NCBI RefSeq assembly: GCF_042453785.1
Contig: NC_091668.1
Coordinates: 28,211,501-28,275,500, forward strand
Length of the DNA stretch: 64,000 nucleotides
Direction of reading: 5' to 3'
DNA from: Malus domestica
Taxonomy: Eukaryota > Streptophyta > Magnoliopsida > Rosales > Rosaceae
This document shows, piece after piece, positions 48,475 to 62,400 of this stretch; the first letter of the stretch is position 1, and each line of letters begins with the position of its first letter. The notes beneath the pieces are model-generated. The model ran no database searches, was not told the origin of the DNA, and was given only the letters and a program-made list of their open reading frames with translations. The position numbers were made by a program, and so were the translations under genes.

Positions 48475-49772
48475 GGGTTATACGTAAAAGTAAGTTAGAC
48501 ATAAAGAGCCGAAAACTATCATTCTTAACTATATAAAAAAAATAATGTTATGTGATAGAAATTATAGAGAATGTATAAGATAAACTTGGAAAATAAAAAC
48601 TCCCAAAGTAAAGAAAAAGTTTTGCGTTGACTCTGAAGACTCTGATTTGTGAATTTAGGGTGGGGGACATTGATGACTAGTGTTCTTTAAGAGAAGCAAG
48701 GGAAAGCAAAAGCCACGAGTTAGTTAAAACACTTTTTAATAATTATTAATGATAATTATTGGTGTTTCGGCACACTCCAAAAGGAAGATGGCCCATCGAA
48801 TTCGAACCTCAAATTGGTCCACGACCAAACCCATATTCGTGTGTGCCACGTGGATGAGATTTGAGAATGAGGGGCATGATATCAGCATGAAGTGGGATGA
48901 TGAAGACCCACAATATATTTTCCAAATTTTCTGATTTTATCAAATTCCAAATATACAAACATGATTGAATATATAAACAAATAAAAATATTGGATTTTGC
49001 TCCTTATTTGTGAGGATGATTTTTTTCAATGACCGTGTGACATTATTTTACTGTACAAATGTTATAATCAGAATTATTTACCATTTAAAATCATTTCAAG
49101 AAAATTCGTTTAATTCCTATATCTCTGAATTTTTTATATGTCCAACAAATTGGCGTAACGTACAAGTAACATCTTCATACTGAAACGTAATTTTATTTTT
49201 ATTCTTATGAATGACTAAAAATTCTCCAAGCGAATATTTTCTCCTAGAGAATGAATGATTTCAATTGTAATATTTGTTTGATACAATAATGTTACATTGT
49301 CATTGGAAGAAGAATGACTCCTACATAAGTTAGTGTCCAAAAGAAGTGTATATCCACTTACTCTTACAATCAAGTATTTTTGGTTTTTTCATTTTTTTTT
49401 TTGTGGGGGGTGTTGCACGCAGACATGTCCCTCCAAACCCCCAATCCATTCGTTGGCCGCCGCCTTGCATATCAAAGCACCTTTATCATAAATCAAACCA
49501 TCAACTCAACTCCCATTTCTGATGAAAACCCACCTTCTTTTTCACGTCACGTCACTCACTCACTCACTTTTCTTTTATATTTATTTTTTATCTTTTTTCT
49601 CTCTTCATCTCGATCTATTGCTTTCTTTATAGCTAGCTATAAGTATCACCTTCAGCTAAGACTACGTTTACACGAATTATATATCCAAAGCTTAGCTGTT
49701 GTATCACATAACTTCGTCGTCTTCTTCTTCTTCTTCTTCTCTCTTCTTGTTATTGTTTGATATTTGATCCTA
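48475..49772. other. Upstream region of XND1
   Basis: AT-rich spacer. A pyrimidine-rich leader with CTT repeats (49719-49745) sits just before the XND1 start. No other gene is visible. Confidence 0.45.
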
Positions 49773-50788
49773 ATGGGAGATAACCAGTTTAAGCTCCCTC
49801 CTGGTTTTCGATTTGACCCGACGGACGAAGAACTTGTAGTCCATTTCCTTCAACGTAAGGCAACTCTCTTACCTTTCCATCCTGATGTCATTCCCGATCT
49901 CCATCTCTACCCATATGATCCGTGGGAACTAAATGGTATGCTTGTTTTTGTACCATGCATATTAATGAATAGTTGAATATATATAGGTGACAATGGCTAG
50001 TTGATATACATACAACTAGCACATATTACATGACTCTCTTGCCAAACTTATATACATACGTTGCTACGCAAGTATCTGATTGATTCACATATATATTCAG
50101 ACTAGCAGTATATTAGTTAATATTGTCAAATTTTCTGGTAAGAGAACAATTTTCGTATATTAATTAATGAGTTTTTTTCACTGTATATATGCATATATAG
50201 GTAAGGCTTTGAGCGAGGGCAAGCAGTGGTACTTCTACAGCAGGAAGGCACAGAATCGGGTCACGAGTAATGGGTACTGGAAAACATTAGGCATTGAAGA
50301 ACCTATCTTTTCAAGCTCATCTTCTAATTCTACCAGCAAAGTTGGGATGAAAAGATATTTGACGTTTTATGTTGGAGAAGCTCCAAATTCAGGGATCAAA
50401 ACTAATTGGATAATGCATGAGTATCGTCTCTCTTCGTCAGCCTCAGATTGTGCTTCTTCTTCCACCACCACCACCACCACCACCAGATCTTCCAAAAGAA
50501 GAGGGCAACCCAAAACAGTTAGTAATGCATGCGTGGCAACTCACGTACTATATTACGTCAAGAAGCAAAATAATTATATCGTTTTCCGTACATATGCAAA
50601 AAAATATTTTCGGTTATTCTTATTTCTATATATATTTTCCTTTTCAGGAATACAGTGGATATATTTTGTGTCGAGTCTACGAGCGTGATGAAGAGGAGGA
50701 TGATGATGATGATGGGACAGAGCTTTCATGCTTGGACGAAGTGTTCTTATCTTTGGACGATCTTGATGAAATAAGTTTGCCAAATTAA
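49773..50788 (+). CDS. XND1: NAC transcription factor XND1 (NAC104)
   Basis: Short NAC protein that in Arabidopsis represses secondary wall formation and programmed death in xylem vessels. Exons 49773-49935, 50201-50517 and 50648-50788 give 206 residues. NAC domain: LPPGFRFDPTDEELVVHFL, YPYDPWELNGKALSEGKQWYFYS, RVTSNGYWKTLG, KRYLTFYVGEAP and TNWIMHEYRL, ending in ILCRVYE. A Ser/Thr-rich stretch with a CAC-repeat poly-Thr run lies inside exon 2. The acidic C-terminus ELSCLDEVFLSLDDLDEI carries LSCLD, an LxCxD/E-like motif of the kind reported for XND1 binding to retinoblastoma-related protein. The upstream in-frame codons before ATG 49773 lack another ATG. Length and tail match XND1 and not the larger NACs. 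Confidence 0.95.
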
Positions 50789-52681
50789 TCATAATTAGAG
50801 TAATTAAGAGAACTCATCAAGAGAGAAATTAGAGAAGAGAGAGGGACCTAACTAGTGCTCCATTATTACTGATGAGCTTTATCCAATTGTATAATTTCAT
50901 TACTTCAAGTTGTAGCTAGATTAACGTTGTAAACAATCTCCATAAGTTACACTCCGAGTGGGTAGACTTATATGTCGTGTTGCAAACTGAAGCAAAAAAA
51001 TTGTACGGAAGTTTAAAGTTTCGCCCCCTCACTGTTCAATAAATTGAATTTACCTTCATACATTCTTAAACAATGCTAATTAAAGACACAACGATTGTTC
51101 TAAATATCCCCTCCTAACGCCGCCTAGGCGCTAGGCCTCAGTTCGCCGGCCGACTAGCGCCTAACATCTTTTAAAACTTTGCACACAACAAATTTCATAT
51201 CTAACATATTTTTAATAGAAATGGACCATATTATTGTGTGTAGAACTCAAATATATTAGAAAGTATGTCAACAATGAGACCGATCTGTTTTACTATTTTT
51301 CCAACACTGGCAGTCACATAGAGAGGAGTAAGCAATCCTACACGTTTTACATATTTTGATCTATTCTCTTAAAGTGACCATATTCTTCTCGATGAGAAGT
51401 GGCATGTAGCCGCTTAAGCATTATTTGATCATGAATATATGTGAATCTCACAATGAAGACCACATTCACTCATGGTCAGAAATTTTCAAGGCAAATACAG
51501 AACAGATACATATGTTTTGTGTCTTTGTTTTGTCTTCGTATCAGTGTTTGTCTTTGTTTTGTGTCTTTAGATATGAATCTCACAGTGAAAGCCTCATGTA
51601 GCAGTGTTTGTCTTTGTTTTGTGTCTGGACCTTCTCAACCTTGTTTACTCAAGGCAAATACATAACAGATACATTTGTTTGTAACCAAAATTTGGCGTAA
51701 TACGTTGTTGTGTATTATTAAGTTATTTTGCAATAGTCCACGACTACTGAGTAGTTTGGAAAATGAACGGTAGAGATTAACTCTAAAAAAATTAAACTAT
51801 AAAAATTGTTTAAAAGATCGGACTACTTAGTAGGCTGAACTCTCGAAGACAGACCCGATATAACGACTATCAAGAGGAGTTGACTTGAGCTTAATTACAC
51901 GCTGCATCGAGATTTTTGGGTAGTCTTGGTCCTCGATCGATCGTCCTTTACTGGGACTTGGAATGCTCACTTGTAGAAATTGTGAGGAGGAGAGACGTGA
52001 GGGAGGGAAGTGGAGCCCAGGGAGCACTGTAATGTAATGTGTAAGTTTGCAGCTAAAGGGCCATTGAGCATACCTCAAAACTTTCCTTTATCTTTTTCTG
52101 CTTTATAGCATTTGGGTAATATTTTGCACAATCCCAAGCAACAATTGAGTTTTCGGGTGGCAGCTTAGGGGAGCATGACACATGCATGATGCAAATATTC
52201 CATGCTTAGGAGTGATGCACACTTAGTTGGTAAATAATTTCGATCTAATAGGACACACAAAATTGATACACTAATTGATGTATTCTCTAATAAAAGTGAG
52301 GTTCACATATAATAGTATGATCTACTTGTATTAAAAATTATTAGCAAACGTATTAGTTTTGTGTGTCAAATTAACTAAGTATCAACTGTAAGTAAAGATT
52401 TCAAGGAAATTAAATATACTCGTAAACTAAATTGATTAACATATATTAGTACAAATGAATTTTCTAGTAATATATATGTATATGATAATGAAGAAGTTAG
52501 ATTGAAAAGGCTTTTTCTCTTTTACTTTCATATCCTAAAATATTCTTGATCGTAGGATTATCTTCAATAAGAATCAACAATCTTCGAAAATCAGTACATA
52601 TTATGCCTTCATATTTTAGAGAATGATTAGTCTTGAGTTAAATTGGTGTAAATTAGCTAAGATAAGTATGTTATTTTTACT
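50789..52681. other. Intergenic, no supported gene
   Basis: Near 51115-51175 is a GC-rich run (CGCCGCCTAGGCGCTAGGCC ... CTAGCGCCTA), a phrase common in dispersed plant repeats. At 51425-51690 are diverged direct repeats (GTGTTTGTCTTTGTTTTGTG at 51545 and 51604). ORFs are short. Confidence 0.4.
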
Positions 52682-52793
52682 GGAGGAGGATTCTCTCCCC
52701 TCCTAATCTCTCTCCCCTTCCCTCCCCTCCCCTCCCCTCCCCTCCTCTCCTACTTGAACAGTTATGGTTAAGCCATGTTAACATCTTATATTG

Positions 52794-52844
<51 letters not shown>

Positions 52845-52918
52845 CCAATAAGACAAAAAGCAATGTGTGAGAGGAGATGATGGAATGAGATGAGAATAGC
52901 AGGGGAAGAGAATCCTCC
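52682..52918. mobile_element. Mutator-like MITE with internal microsatellites
   Basis: The ends GGAGGAGGATTCTCTCCCCT and AGGGGAAGAGAATCCTCC are inverted. The flanks ATTTTTACT (52673-52681) and ATTTTTAAT (52919-52927) look like a 9-bp target duplication with one change. Inside, CCCCT repeats (52709-52745), an AT run and a GA run (about 52796-52846) have expanded. Confidence 0.65.
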
Positions 52919-55900
52919 ATTTTTAATAAAGTAAGTCCAGTAAACTCTATCAGACAAAATTTTCTTATATTCATGTTTTACTTGTCGAATAAGAAACTCA
53001 GAAGTTGTAATAATGTAGTTTTTAGACTTATGGCACCATATTTATCTTATGAATACGTCATAATTGTACACTGATTAACTTGAGTTTTGGAAGGAAACAA
53101 AAAATGAACAAAGTAATAACTGAGGATGTAACCTGGGATCAAGAGATTTAACATCACATGAATTAATAATAAGTTAATCAATTAAGCGAGAAAAAGATTG
53201 GGGTTGTGGGGTGGGGGGTGGGGAAGAACACGAAAAGTTCTGTACAGGAATGAAATTTTTTAATTAAAGGAGAGGAACAGAGATACAAAATGTAAAGATA
53301 ATTATTTCATAAGCACCGACATTTTTACCAGTTTTGCTACAAAAAAAACAATAATTATTATGGCTTAAAATTGCAACTGTGAGAGTTTTCTTTGAAGATA
53401 AATTCTTTTAACAACACTCTATACATACAAAATAGTGAATTAACTATCGAGTACTCAACCAAAAGCACACAAACTGAAGTTAAATTTAACAAATACAAGC
53501 AAAAGCATACCAAAAAAAAAAAAAAATGCAAGAAAGGTCCAGGCCTATCAGGTCCTCATGTGGCTCCACCACTTATGTTAGTGCAAAATTGGCAATTCTT
53601 GACAAAATGCCTGAGTCTGTAATAGCTTAGATTTGTTATATATTTTCACTTGTAATTGTTTAAGTTTAAGGATGTCTCTCACACTTTCAATTGCAAGGAT
53701 GTTACATAAACGAGATACTTATTCAGGTACGTTTGCACGCACGCATCCAACTATACATTCATAAGATATCCCATGTTATTGTATTTGGGATAGGACTCTT
53801 ACCCATCATGTGTTTTATCTCTTTAAGATGAGTTATCCTTTCTACATTTATTATTAAAACACATCTTTTGTTGGTGGGATTTATCTGATTGCATGCTTCA
53901 AAATAAACTTATTGTTTTTCTGGATGTTGAAAAGGTTTTGCCGTTCTTATTTGTGTGCAGTGATTTTTGTCTATAAATGAGAAGTCAGGTCTTTGGAGAA
54001 AGGGTGCATTGGTTTTTTGAGAAAATAATCGAAAGGTAGCAGCTTTGTGTTTTGAGCAAGAAAAATAATTTTTATATTGCTGCTATCTTGTGTGTTTAAC
54101 AACATGTGTTTTTAAGAGAAAATATTATTTTTCATAGTGATTTTCGTAATTGATTGTTTTTCAACAAACACTTCATCATATATACATTATGCATGATCGA
54201 GTTAGTATCTTGCAAAGTTCGAGGGAAATGTGATTGATGACCGTGTTAGTGTCGTGCCACTTCAACTCAAAGGCTGAAGAAAAATCAAGTAGCAAGGCAT
54301 GAAGACGAAGCTGCCAGCTAGTATGGGTGTCTAGTTGATGAGTTTTTGTAAGTCTTTATGTATTCTTTCTTTCTTAGTGCTTCCTGACTTGGTAGCCTGA
54401 GGATTTTCCTAGTGATGAGTTTTTTCTCGTTAAATCCTACTTCATATGCGCACTCTTTATATTTATGCTGAATATTTGTGTAGGATTTAGTTTGCATAAC
54501 TAGTTAATTTAAATCATAATTTGAATTAGTTTTAAATTGAAACCTATCTACACCTCTAGGTTAAATTAGTACTCATTCTAGGATTTTCACTGTATTCGAA
54601 CACAGTTGAGAGAGCTTATACCAAGTTTATCAAGCTCCTTCACAAGTTACAAGAAGGCATCAAGGGAGCCTTGAGCTAGATTCCGCGAATTTTTCCCATT
54701 TAGTAGGGCTTTAACTTGTTAAATAAATAACCATGTAATCCTCGTAAGATTGAAATTGGTCTAAAGGTATTAATTAATTTCTCAACAGTTTCGTCTCTCG
54801 TTGTAGTTTGTGTTCATCCACGTTTTAAGTTGAAAAATTCCGGTCATAGTAGATCAATTTGAAAAAGGAAAATTTTGCCAAAGACCCCCCCCCCGGGCCG
54901 ATCCCCATCATACTGTTGGTGTATGATTGAATAAATAGATCTACTCAATATTTATGTTTATCAATACTTCTTATAAAAGCCAAGAAACTCTTATCCACTA
55001 AAACCTTCGAGTTTCACAATTTCAGTCCCTAGTTGACAAAACTCAACCAGCAAAAATCAACCGTTGAATCTGTTTAATTGGGTAGGGTATGGTACTATAG
55101 GTCGGAATGAGATCTCCTCTGAATTTTAGTGTTCGAAGCCTACGAATCGAGAGATTCGGACTGTTCAAAAAAGAGAGAGATCTGGGCCATTTAAATTTTT
55201 GAGTTTTTGTAAAGTGGACCAGTGAGATACGCTAATAGAAAATTGAATGGTCTAGATCTTTCAGTTCGCAACTCCAGACACAGATCTGAAGTAGATCTCA
55301 ATCCTTGTCCTCAAACTTTCATGCAATTTTTCTTTTAGGTAGCTGTTCATCGTTGGATCTCTCTCGGCCCCTATCGTTTCCGTTACTGAGATTATTTTTT
55401 TTCCCAGGGATTTTTTGAATCTAAATCGAGAATATTTGTGGAAATTGAGAGAAAAATAGGGAAGAAAATTTAGAAGATCCAGCTGCTTTTTCAACACCAC
55501 CTTTGACGCACCAATCATTTTCTTGGTCCCAAGACCGTCTAAATGGTAAAATTGCCATGACAGGCTAAGAATGTCCTTTGACCCCAACGAAAGACAGGTA
55601 AATAAAAACTACGTTTATAAACGCAAGCAGTAGTAGTAACGATAAACTGGCAATCATCATGTGACACGTGGCTCTTTCACTGCCATTGAATTTCCACATT
55701 TTGATGCTACAATATCGCACAAGAATGCATGGTTACATTGAAAGGCGTAAAAACTTGGGTTTTATGCAATAAGGGAGGAAATAGGGACCGAGAAAGGAGA
55801 AAACAAAGAAAACAAAAAACAAACAACAAACAACAAAAGAGGAGAAGAGAGGGAAATCTTCTCTTCTTTTCTTAATTTTTATCAAATATTTCCTTAATCT

Positions 55901-55982
55901 TTTTAATATTGCAAATAAGGTCATTTTAATTTGTGACACCTGCTGCTAGGTGTGTATACATAGAAAAATATATAGAATATTC
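52919..55982. other. Intergenic and upstream region of the ANTH gene
   Basis: AT-rich. Stretches at 53700-54800 resemble degraded retroelement DNA, but I cannot identify domains or LTRs. Short ORFs (53392-53622, 55261-55587) lack motifs. Confidence 0.4.
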
Positions 55983-58260
55983 ATGGCTTCAAGCAAATTT
56001 AGAAGAGCTTTGGGGGCCGTGAAGGACCAAACCAGCATAGGCCTCGCCAAAGTTGGTAGCAGCGCCTCTTTGGCGGACCTAGACGTAGCCATTGTGAAAG
56101 CAACAAGACACGAAGAATACCCGACCGAGGAGAAATACGTACGAGAAATTCTCAGCTTAACATGCTACTCACGCGATTTCATCAGCGCTTGCATCAACAC
56201 CATCTCCCGGCGCCTGAACAAGACCAAAAACTGGATCGTCGCCCTCAAGACCCTCATGTTAGTCCAACGGCTGCTGTCCGAGGGCGACCCTGCTTACGAA
56301 CAAGAAATATTTTTCTCCACAAGGCGCGGCACTCGCTTTCTCAACATGTCTGATTTTCGCGACACCTCACGCTCCAATTCCTGGGACTATTCTGCGTTTG
56401 TGCGCACGTATGCATTGTATCTGGACGAACGGCTTGAGTTCCGAATGCAAAGCCGGCGTGGGAAACGCAGTGCATTCGGGTTTGATGAAGATGAATTCGA
56501 AGATCCTCAGGAGGCGGCCAATAATTTTACCAACCAGCAGTCATGTCCGAAAGCGACGCCGGTGCATGAAATGAAAGCCGACAAGTTGTTTTCTAGGATG
56601 CAGCATTTGCAGCAGCTCCTTGAGCGCTTCTTAGCATGTCGCCCAACAGGTTCGATCAATTTTATTTTTCCTCACCCAACTCTAAACAGACGTGCGTGCA
56701 AATATTTCATCCCTGCATGCATGGCCACGTACGCATGATATATTCAATTCTTTCATTCTATTGTATAATTTCTACAAGAAAATCATTGCCCATTATATGA
56801 TCGACTTATTAAATACATGCACGGTTATTTAGAAGAGGAAAGCTTATTTTTGTATCTTATTTTATAAACTACGTTATATTCTGTATTATTGATATATGAT
56901 CGATTTTTATTGATACTTTTCGAATACATTGTAGATTGTCATTCGATACCAGTCAATCACTCTCTACTCTAGAGTGACACTTAGTCTTTTGTACTTTTGT
57001 TGTCTTTTTCTTCTTTTTTCACAGAGAACTACACATTTCTTGTAGATAAATTAAAATATTAATTAAGCATTTCTAACATTTTTGTTTTTGTTATGTGCAT
57101 GGATTTTAATCACAGGCGTAGCAAAGAACAATAGGGTTGTAATAGTGGCCTTGTATCCGATAGTAAAAGAGAGTTTCCAGGTATACTACGACATAACAGA
57201 AATAATGGGCATCTTAATAGACCGCTTCATGGAGCTGGAGATCCCGGACTGTGCCAAGGTGTACGAGATCTTCTGCCGCATCGGAAAGCAATTCGATGAA
57301 CTGGACATGCTCTATGGATGGTGCAAACAAATCGGGATTGCGTGCTCCTCAGAGTACCCGGAGGTTGAGAGGATTACCCCCAAGAAGCTGGAGGTGATGG
57401 ACGAGTACATACGGGACAAGTCGGCTTTGGCTCAAGGCAAGAGATCGGTAAAGGAGCTACTAGACCAACAGAAGATTGATGTGGCCAACAACGATAAAGA
57501 ATCAAATCATGGGGAAGACGAAGAAGAAGACATGAATGCAATGAAGGCGCTGCCACCGCCCGAGGGTTTCGTTGAGGAAAACAATAACAAAGAGAAAGAA
57601 CCAGTAAAGGAAGAGCAAATTAAGAAACCGCAACAAGAAGAAGGCGATCTGTTGAACTTGGGAGAAGACGCTGTGTCGAGCAACGAACACGCTGACAAAT
57701 TGGCGTTGGCTTTGTTCAACGGCGCCACTGAACAAGCACCAGCAGGTCCACCGGCATGGGAAGCGTTTGCTAACGAAGCTGATTGGGAAGCCGCGTTAGT
57801 CCAGTCGGCAAGCCACTTGTCAAATCAAAAGGCGTCCCTCGGGGGAGGTTTTGACTTGTTGTTGCTGGACGGATTGTACCAGCAAGCGGAGGTATCAGCC
57901 GCAATGGCAGGGCCAGGGTATGGAGTGAGTGGGAGTGCGAGCAGTGTTGCATTAGGGTCTGCAGGACGGCCTGCAATGCTAGCATTGCCTGCACCACCAC
58001 CATCATCATCGTCGTCGTCGTTAGATCATCCAAGCAAGTCAAGTGTACACGTGGACCCGTTTGCTGCGTCGTTAGTAGTGCCGCCGCCATCATACGTGCA
58101 AATGTCAGACCTGGAGAGGAAGCAGAAGCTGTTGATGGACGAGCAGTTGATGTGGCATCAGTATGCAAGGGATGGGATGCAAGGGCAGATAGGATTGACA
58201 AAACTACAACATAACCCTCATCATAACATAAACATGGGAGGTTACACACATACCTACTAA
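55983..58260 (+). CDS. PICALM5: ANTH-domain clathrin assembly protein, PICALM5-like
   Basis: Endocytic adaptor that binds phosphoinositides and clathrin and recruits SNARE or receptor cargo. Two exons, 55983-56649 and 57116-58260, join through Gly (ACA-G|GC) to 603 residues. The ANTH domain spans about 1-300: SSKFRRALGAVKDQTSIGLA, VAIVKATRHEEYPTEEKYV, LNKTKNWIVALKTL, GTRFLNMSDFRD and SWDYSAFVRTYALYLDERL. A coil follows (NRVVIVALYPIVKESFQVYY), then an acidic linker and a disordered tail with DLLNLG, WEAALVQSA, GGGFDLLLLDG and DPFAASL, typical clathrin/AP-2 contact motifs. Best remembered match is Arabidopsis At1g03050/At4g02650, the pollen-tube PICALM5 pair. Start at ATG 55983 gives the conserved M-x-SSKFRRA. 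The upstream in-frame ATG at 55950 adds 11 unlikely residues. Confidence 0.92.
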
Positions 58261-59450
58261 TCATCACTTAATTATAAACAGACTTATGCAGTTTCAGTTG
58301 TTAAAGATCATTAGGGGTTGCATGTGTATTAATTTGAACATATTGTTTAATTTTTTTTTCCCTTTTAATTGTATAGGTGAGGTTCGTTTAGTAGCATTTA
58401 TCTGGTAGATATAAACACACGCATTTTCACTTAATCGATGTATTATCAATGTATTTACAATTGATGAAATTGAGGTTCCACCATAAAACCAATTAGCAAT
58501 ATGAGAAGTAGCCCAAGATCATATAAGCACATAGCAAACCTTGTCCCTCACCAATATGGGATAACTCTCAACACAGATACGCATGTAGCTAACCTCCTCG
58601 GCAACCATTGTCTTGAATCAAACTAGAATCATTGTTGTTGCTTGGGACCTAAAGCCATCAACAATCATTGCGGTTGCTTGGGACCCAAGAATTCCCACAC
58701 TGTTTCTTCCGAGTCCTTTAAATTGATAGAATGACTTACATGACATAGATTCATTGCTACTGTGGCGTACCAATCATAAGGTGGTAACTATGCCGATGGA
58801 AAGGATATTATCTAATACGCCCACGCCCAACAAGTGGGTAGCAAATCACCTTGAAAGCACAAAATAAAAATACCGCATAATTAAAAGTAGAAGTAACAAG
58901 ATACTGACTTTGAGATAAAAGGGTGCCCTGCCCAGAACACAATCAACCAAACTGAGCAACAATTTAGCTCCCACAACATTCCAACAACTTTAAAATGCAA
59001 GACTAAATGCATGATTTTGTTCCATTGACGTCAAAAATAGTCCCTACAAACCTCGCATTTTTAGCATGAAAACCTAGTATTATTTGAAGTTGACATCAAA
59101 TGCAATCATAAATTAAAACTAGCTTTTGAAATCCCATATCGAATTCGGGCTAAATGATTTATAGTTTTTGACATGTAATTTCAAATACAGAGGAGATGAA
59201 GGGTTAAACAATGTGTAAAAGCAACTAATTATGAATACGGTTTGTTTAAAGATCACAGGTCCCAAAAATAATCCTCCTAGAATTTGATCTTGATCAAAAT
59301 TTCCTATCAAAGAGGGGGATGGAACCTCCAGGCTCATGCTGTCATGTGAGCTGTGGCATGATTGAATTCCATTCTGCTGTATATAACTCTGCACAGCCCA
59401 TTCGCCAAAAATGTCAACGTCGTTTTTCCCGGCATCAAACTTGTACTCGC
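58261..59450. other. Convergent 3' spacer
   Basis: Lies between the ANTH gene (+) and the ATPase gene (-) and holds both 3' UTRs. I see no gene; ORFs are short. Confidence 0.5.
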
Positions 59451-62400
59451 TCACAGTTGTTTCTTCTTTTCAAGACTGGAAGCAGCAATGCGTTGTCGCT
59501 TCTTCCATGCTGGAATCTTGCCCGGGAAAGCCCACCGTAAAAATTTCTCCCATGAGTAGCAGCTCACAAACATGAGAAGCGCCCATAACAGTAACTTGTT
59601 TCTCAATCCCACTGGCAAGGGCACCAGCCTAAGCCAGTCATTCAAGTCCCTAAATAGGTCAGAAGTGATAACTGTGAAGAAACCGGCAGCAGCCACGATG
59701 GCATACAAGAATGGCTTGTTCTCTGTGACGCTCTGATTGAACGGATGACCCATGTAGTTCACAGCAAAGGTGGCCACCTGAAGCATCATGCTTACCATGT
59801 ACGAGACTGTATTTACAAGGTTGGGATGAAAAGCAGAGTCTGGTTCAATGCATTCGTCCGGCATGTATCTCTCAGCTTCGTTCACAGAAGATATCAAGAA
59901 AAATATGTGGATTGCAAACTGTCCTAACAGAGAAAGCAAGACATAGGAGCAAAAGACATTCGGATGAGGCCGTTCAGCTGAAAGAGTTGGAAGAGGACGC
60001 GCATGTGAGATGAACAGGAAAAAGGCTGCTGTAAACACACCGCTGATTGTAGCCTGCACATCACCAAGCTTGACACCATCCAAATACATAACACTCAACA
60101 CATAAGCTGTCGCAAGGCAATTAAGGCCTAGTATTTTAAACATCTGGAGGGTAGTCACCAGAGTACTGCGACCTTGACGAATTATGTCAGTGGTTGGAGC
60201 AATGGATGCATGCTTCGCCGTGAATGGTGATGCCATGGAAGCGTCTCCAAGCTTTACAATTGGAGCTGAGCGACCATCTCCCTCCTCATTCATCTCATCC
60301 ATTAGTCTCTTTTGCAATGAAACTAGCTTCTGTCGTTTCAACTCGGCAGCCGACAGATTCCGGTTACCAGCTGGGTTGCTAGTGGGATCCAATTTTGCAG
60401 TGGCTTTTCCCTTTGAAGAGACTTCTCCATTTACACTAGTAGATTTACCTGCAACATCTAATGCAGACTTGGACTTCTTTGGCTCTTTAGATGTTTCACT
60501 GGGCGACTTTCCACTCTGAGTTGGAGGCACCGCATTCAATAGAGCAACTCCCACATGGGCCTGACAGGAGAGAAACAAAACACATACTTTATTATTTCAC
60601 AGCTTAATTATGAAAAAGAAATACACTATTCCAGCCATAACTTGACTTTCTTATATTAAATCCATATATTAAAATAACAAAAAAGAGTACTAACAAATAT
60701 CTGAAAAGCTATTAAGGGAAAAAGTGAGACAACTCATCTTTAATCTGCATTTTGTAGAGTGTAAGCGAGTACGCTGTGTGCAAGTGTCAACATGTGTAAG
60801 CGAGTACGCTATGAAGAGTGAAACATATTGCTACCCCCAGAACTTTAATTAGTCTTTTGTAGCTTGAAGCCATGATAACTAACTTCAAAGTTTGATGGAA
60901 ACCCCATAGTTCTGGAGTGAATACAGAGGAAAACATCCTGAAGCCTTGTCTGGTGCCCAGGCTTTAAGTGGATTGTTGTCAAGGGAATAGACTAGATTGG
61001 ATAGGATAACTTTAATTTTTCTTGTAAGGATAGGATAATTTACATGCAACGTTTGAGCATAAGAATAGGATAGTTTTAGTAACACCCGAGTTCCTGGACC
61101 CAGGTCTCTGGTCTTGGGTTCAGGGTTGGTGGGAATAATTATGAACAAGAACGAAACTGATGAGTTTGGTTTCTATCCAATCCCTATTACTTTTGAGTAC
61201 AAAACATAGGACTGAAATAAACTAATCCAAGTCTACTATCCTTTACTAATTGCCGTTATGTCCATAACTGACTTTTAATACTTACGCTTAAGGATTTATT
61301 ATTTCAAATAAGTCAGTTGTCTTGCCGAGAAAAAACAACACAATTAATAGTTGACTATCCATAAAATATATTACCTGCTTCAATGCTCCAACGTCATTGG
61401 TTCCATCTCCACACATCAATGTTATTCTCCCCACTGTTTTGAAAGTAGTCAAAATCAGCTCCTTCTGCTCAGGAGCAACTCTGGCATAAACCTAATAAGA
61501 TACTCTGGTCAGCAACGTCAAGATAAAGCCACTACTCAAAGATAAGCTTCACAATTGGTTATTAACAAGCACCTTGACGTATGGAATGACTTGTATAACA
61601 GCAGAGGTTTGTTGCAACATTTCAAAGCAGTCACCACCAATACAGAGATCATGAGTCTCGGACAAAGCTTCCACCTCGTTTTCACTAAAATAAATTTCAA
61701 TAATTCCAGTCAGAGAAAAGAAGGAAAAAGAAATACGCAGGTGAATCAGCAAAAACAAAAAAGAGTGCAGACAGGAATTTTTTTTGCAAAAACAAAAATA
61801 AAAACCGAAATGGAGAGCAACCTCCAAATCTTGAACAAGTTTAGTAGGTTTTAAAGCCAAGCAAAACATAGAGAGTTCCAAACTAAATGAATCCATTAAC
61901 AAGAAAAGCTTTACTTGTAAGGAATCATCTCAGTCTCATCAGGGGATATCCACTCATATCCTTCCCTGCCCCTCTTTGGACCAAGAATTAATGCTGGTTT
62001 TGATATAATATGAACTTGGCTAGCAACATGGCAAGCTGTCAGGGCCTGATCACCAGTAATCATCACCTAACAAAAGAAAAACTCCAAATAAATATATATA
62101 CTTAAATTTTAAATCTGCCCACACAGCGGCTCTGTTCACTACAAAATTGAATGAGACTGATTGTACCATACAAAGGAAGACAATAAAATACAGGGGAAAG
62201 GAACACCAAACCACAGATCCACGGGCAAAGACAAAACAAACAAACTACACTAATTCTGTAAACAATCGGGACAATCCAAAAGCATGCAGCTCGTCAAATA
62301 TCCTGACGAAGATATGCAAGAATGGTTCTCTATAAAAGGGTAATAATGGCCCTTATACAGCAAAAACATGGTTTGAGTTTATCTAATAAAATAAGATATG

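Noticed and set aside
48159..48502. GC-rich overlapping ORFs near the Harbinger right end
   Set aside because: Composition effect inside the transposon terminus; no domain in any frame.
51425..51690. A short gene in the GTGTTTGTCTTTG repeat region
   Set aside because: The ORF at 51441-51665 is made of diverged direct repeats and has no motif.
57770..58267. 165-codon minus-strand ORF
   Set aside because: Antisense shadow of the ANTH protein's low-complexity tail.
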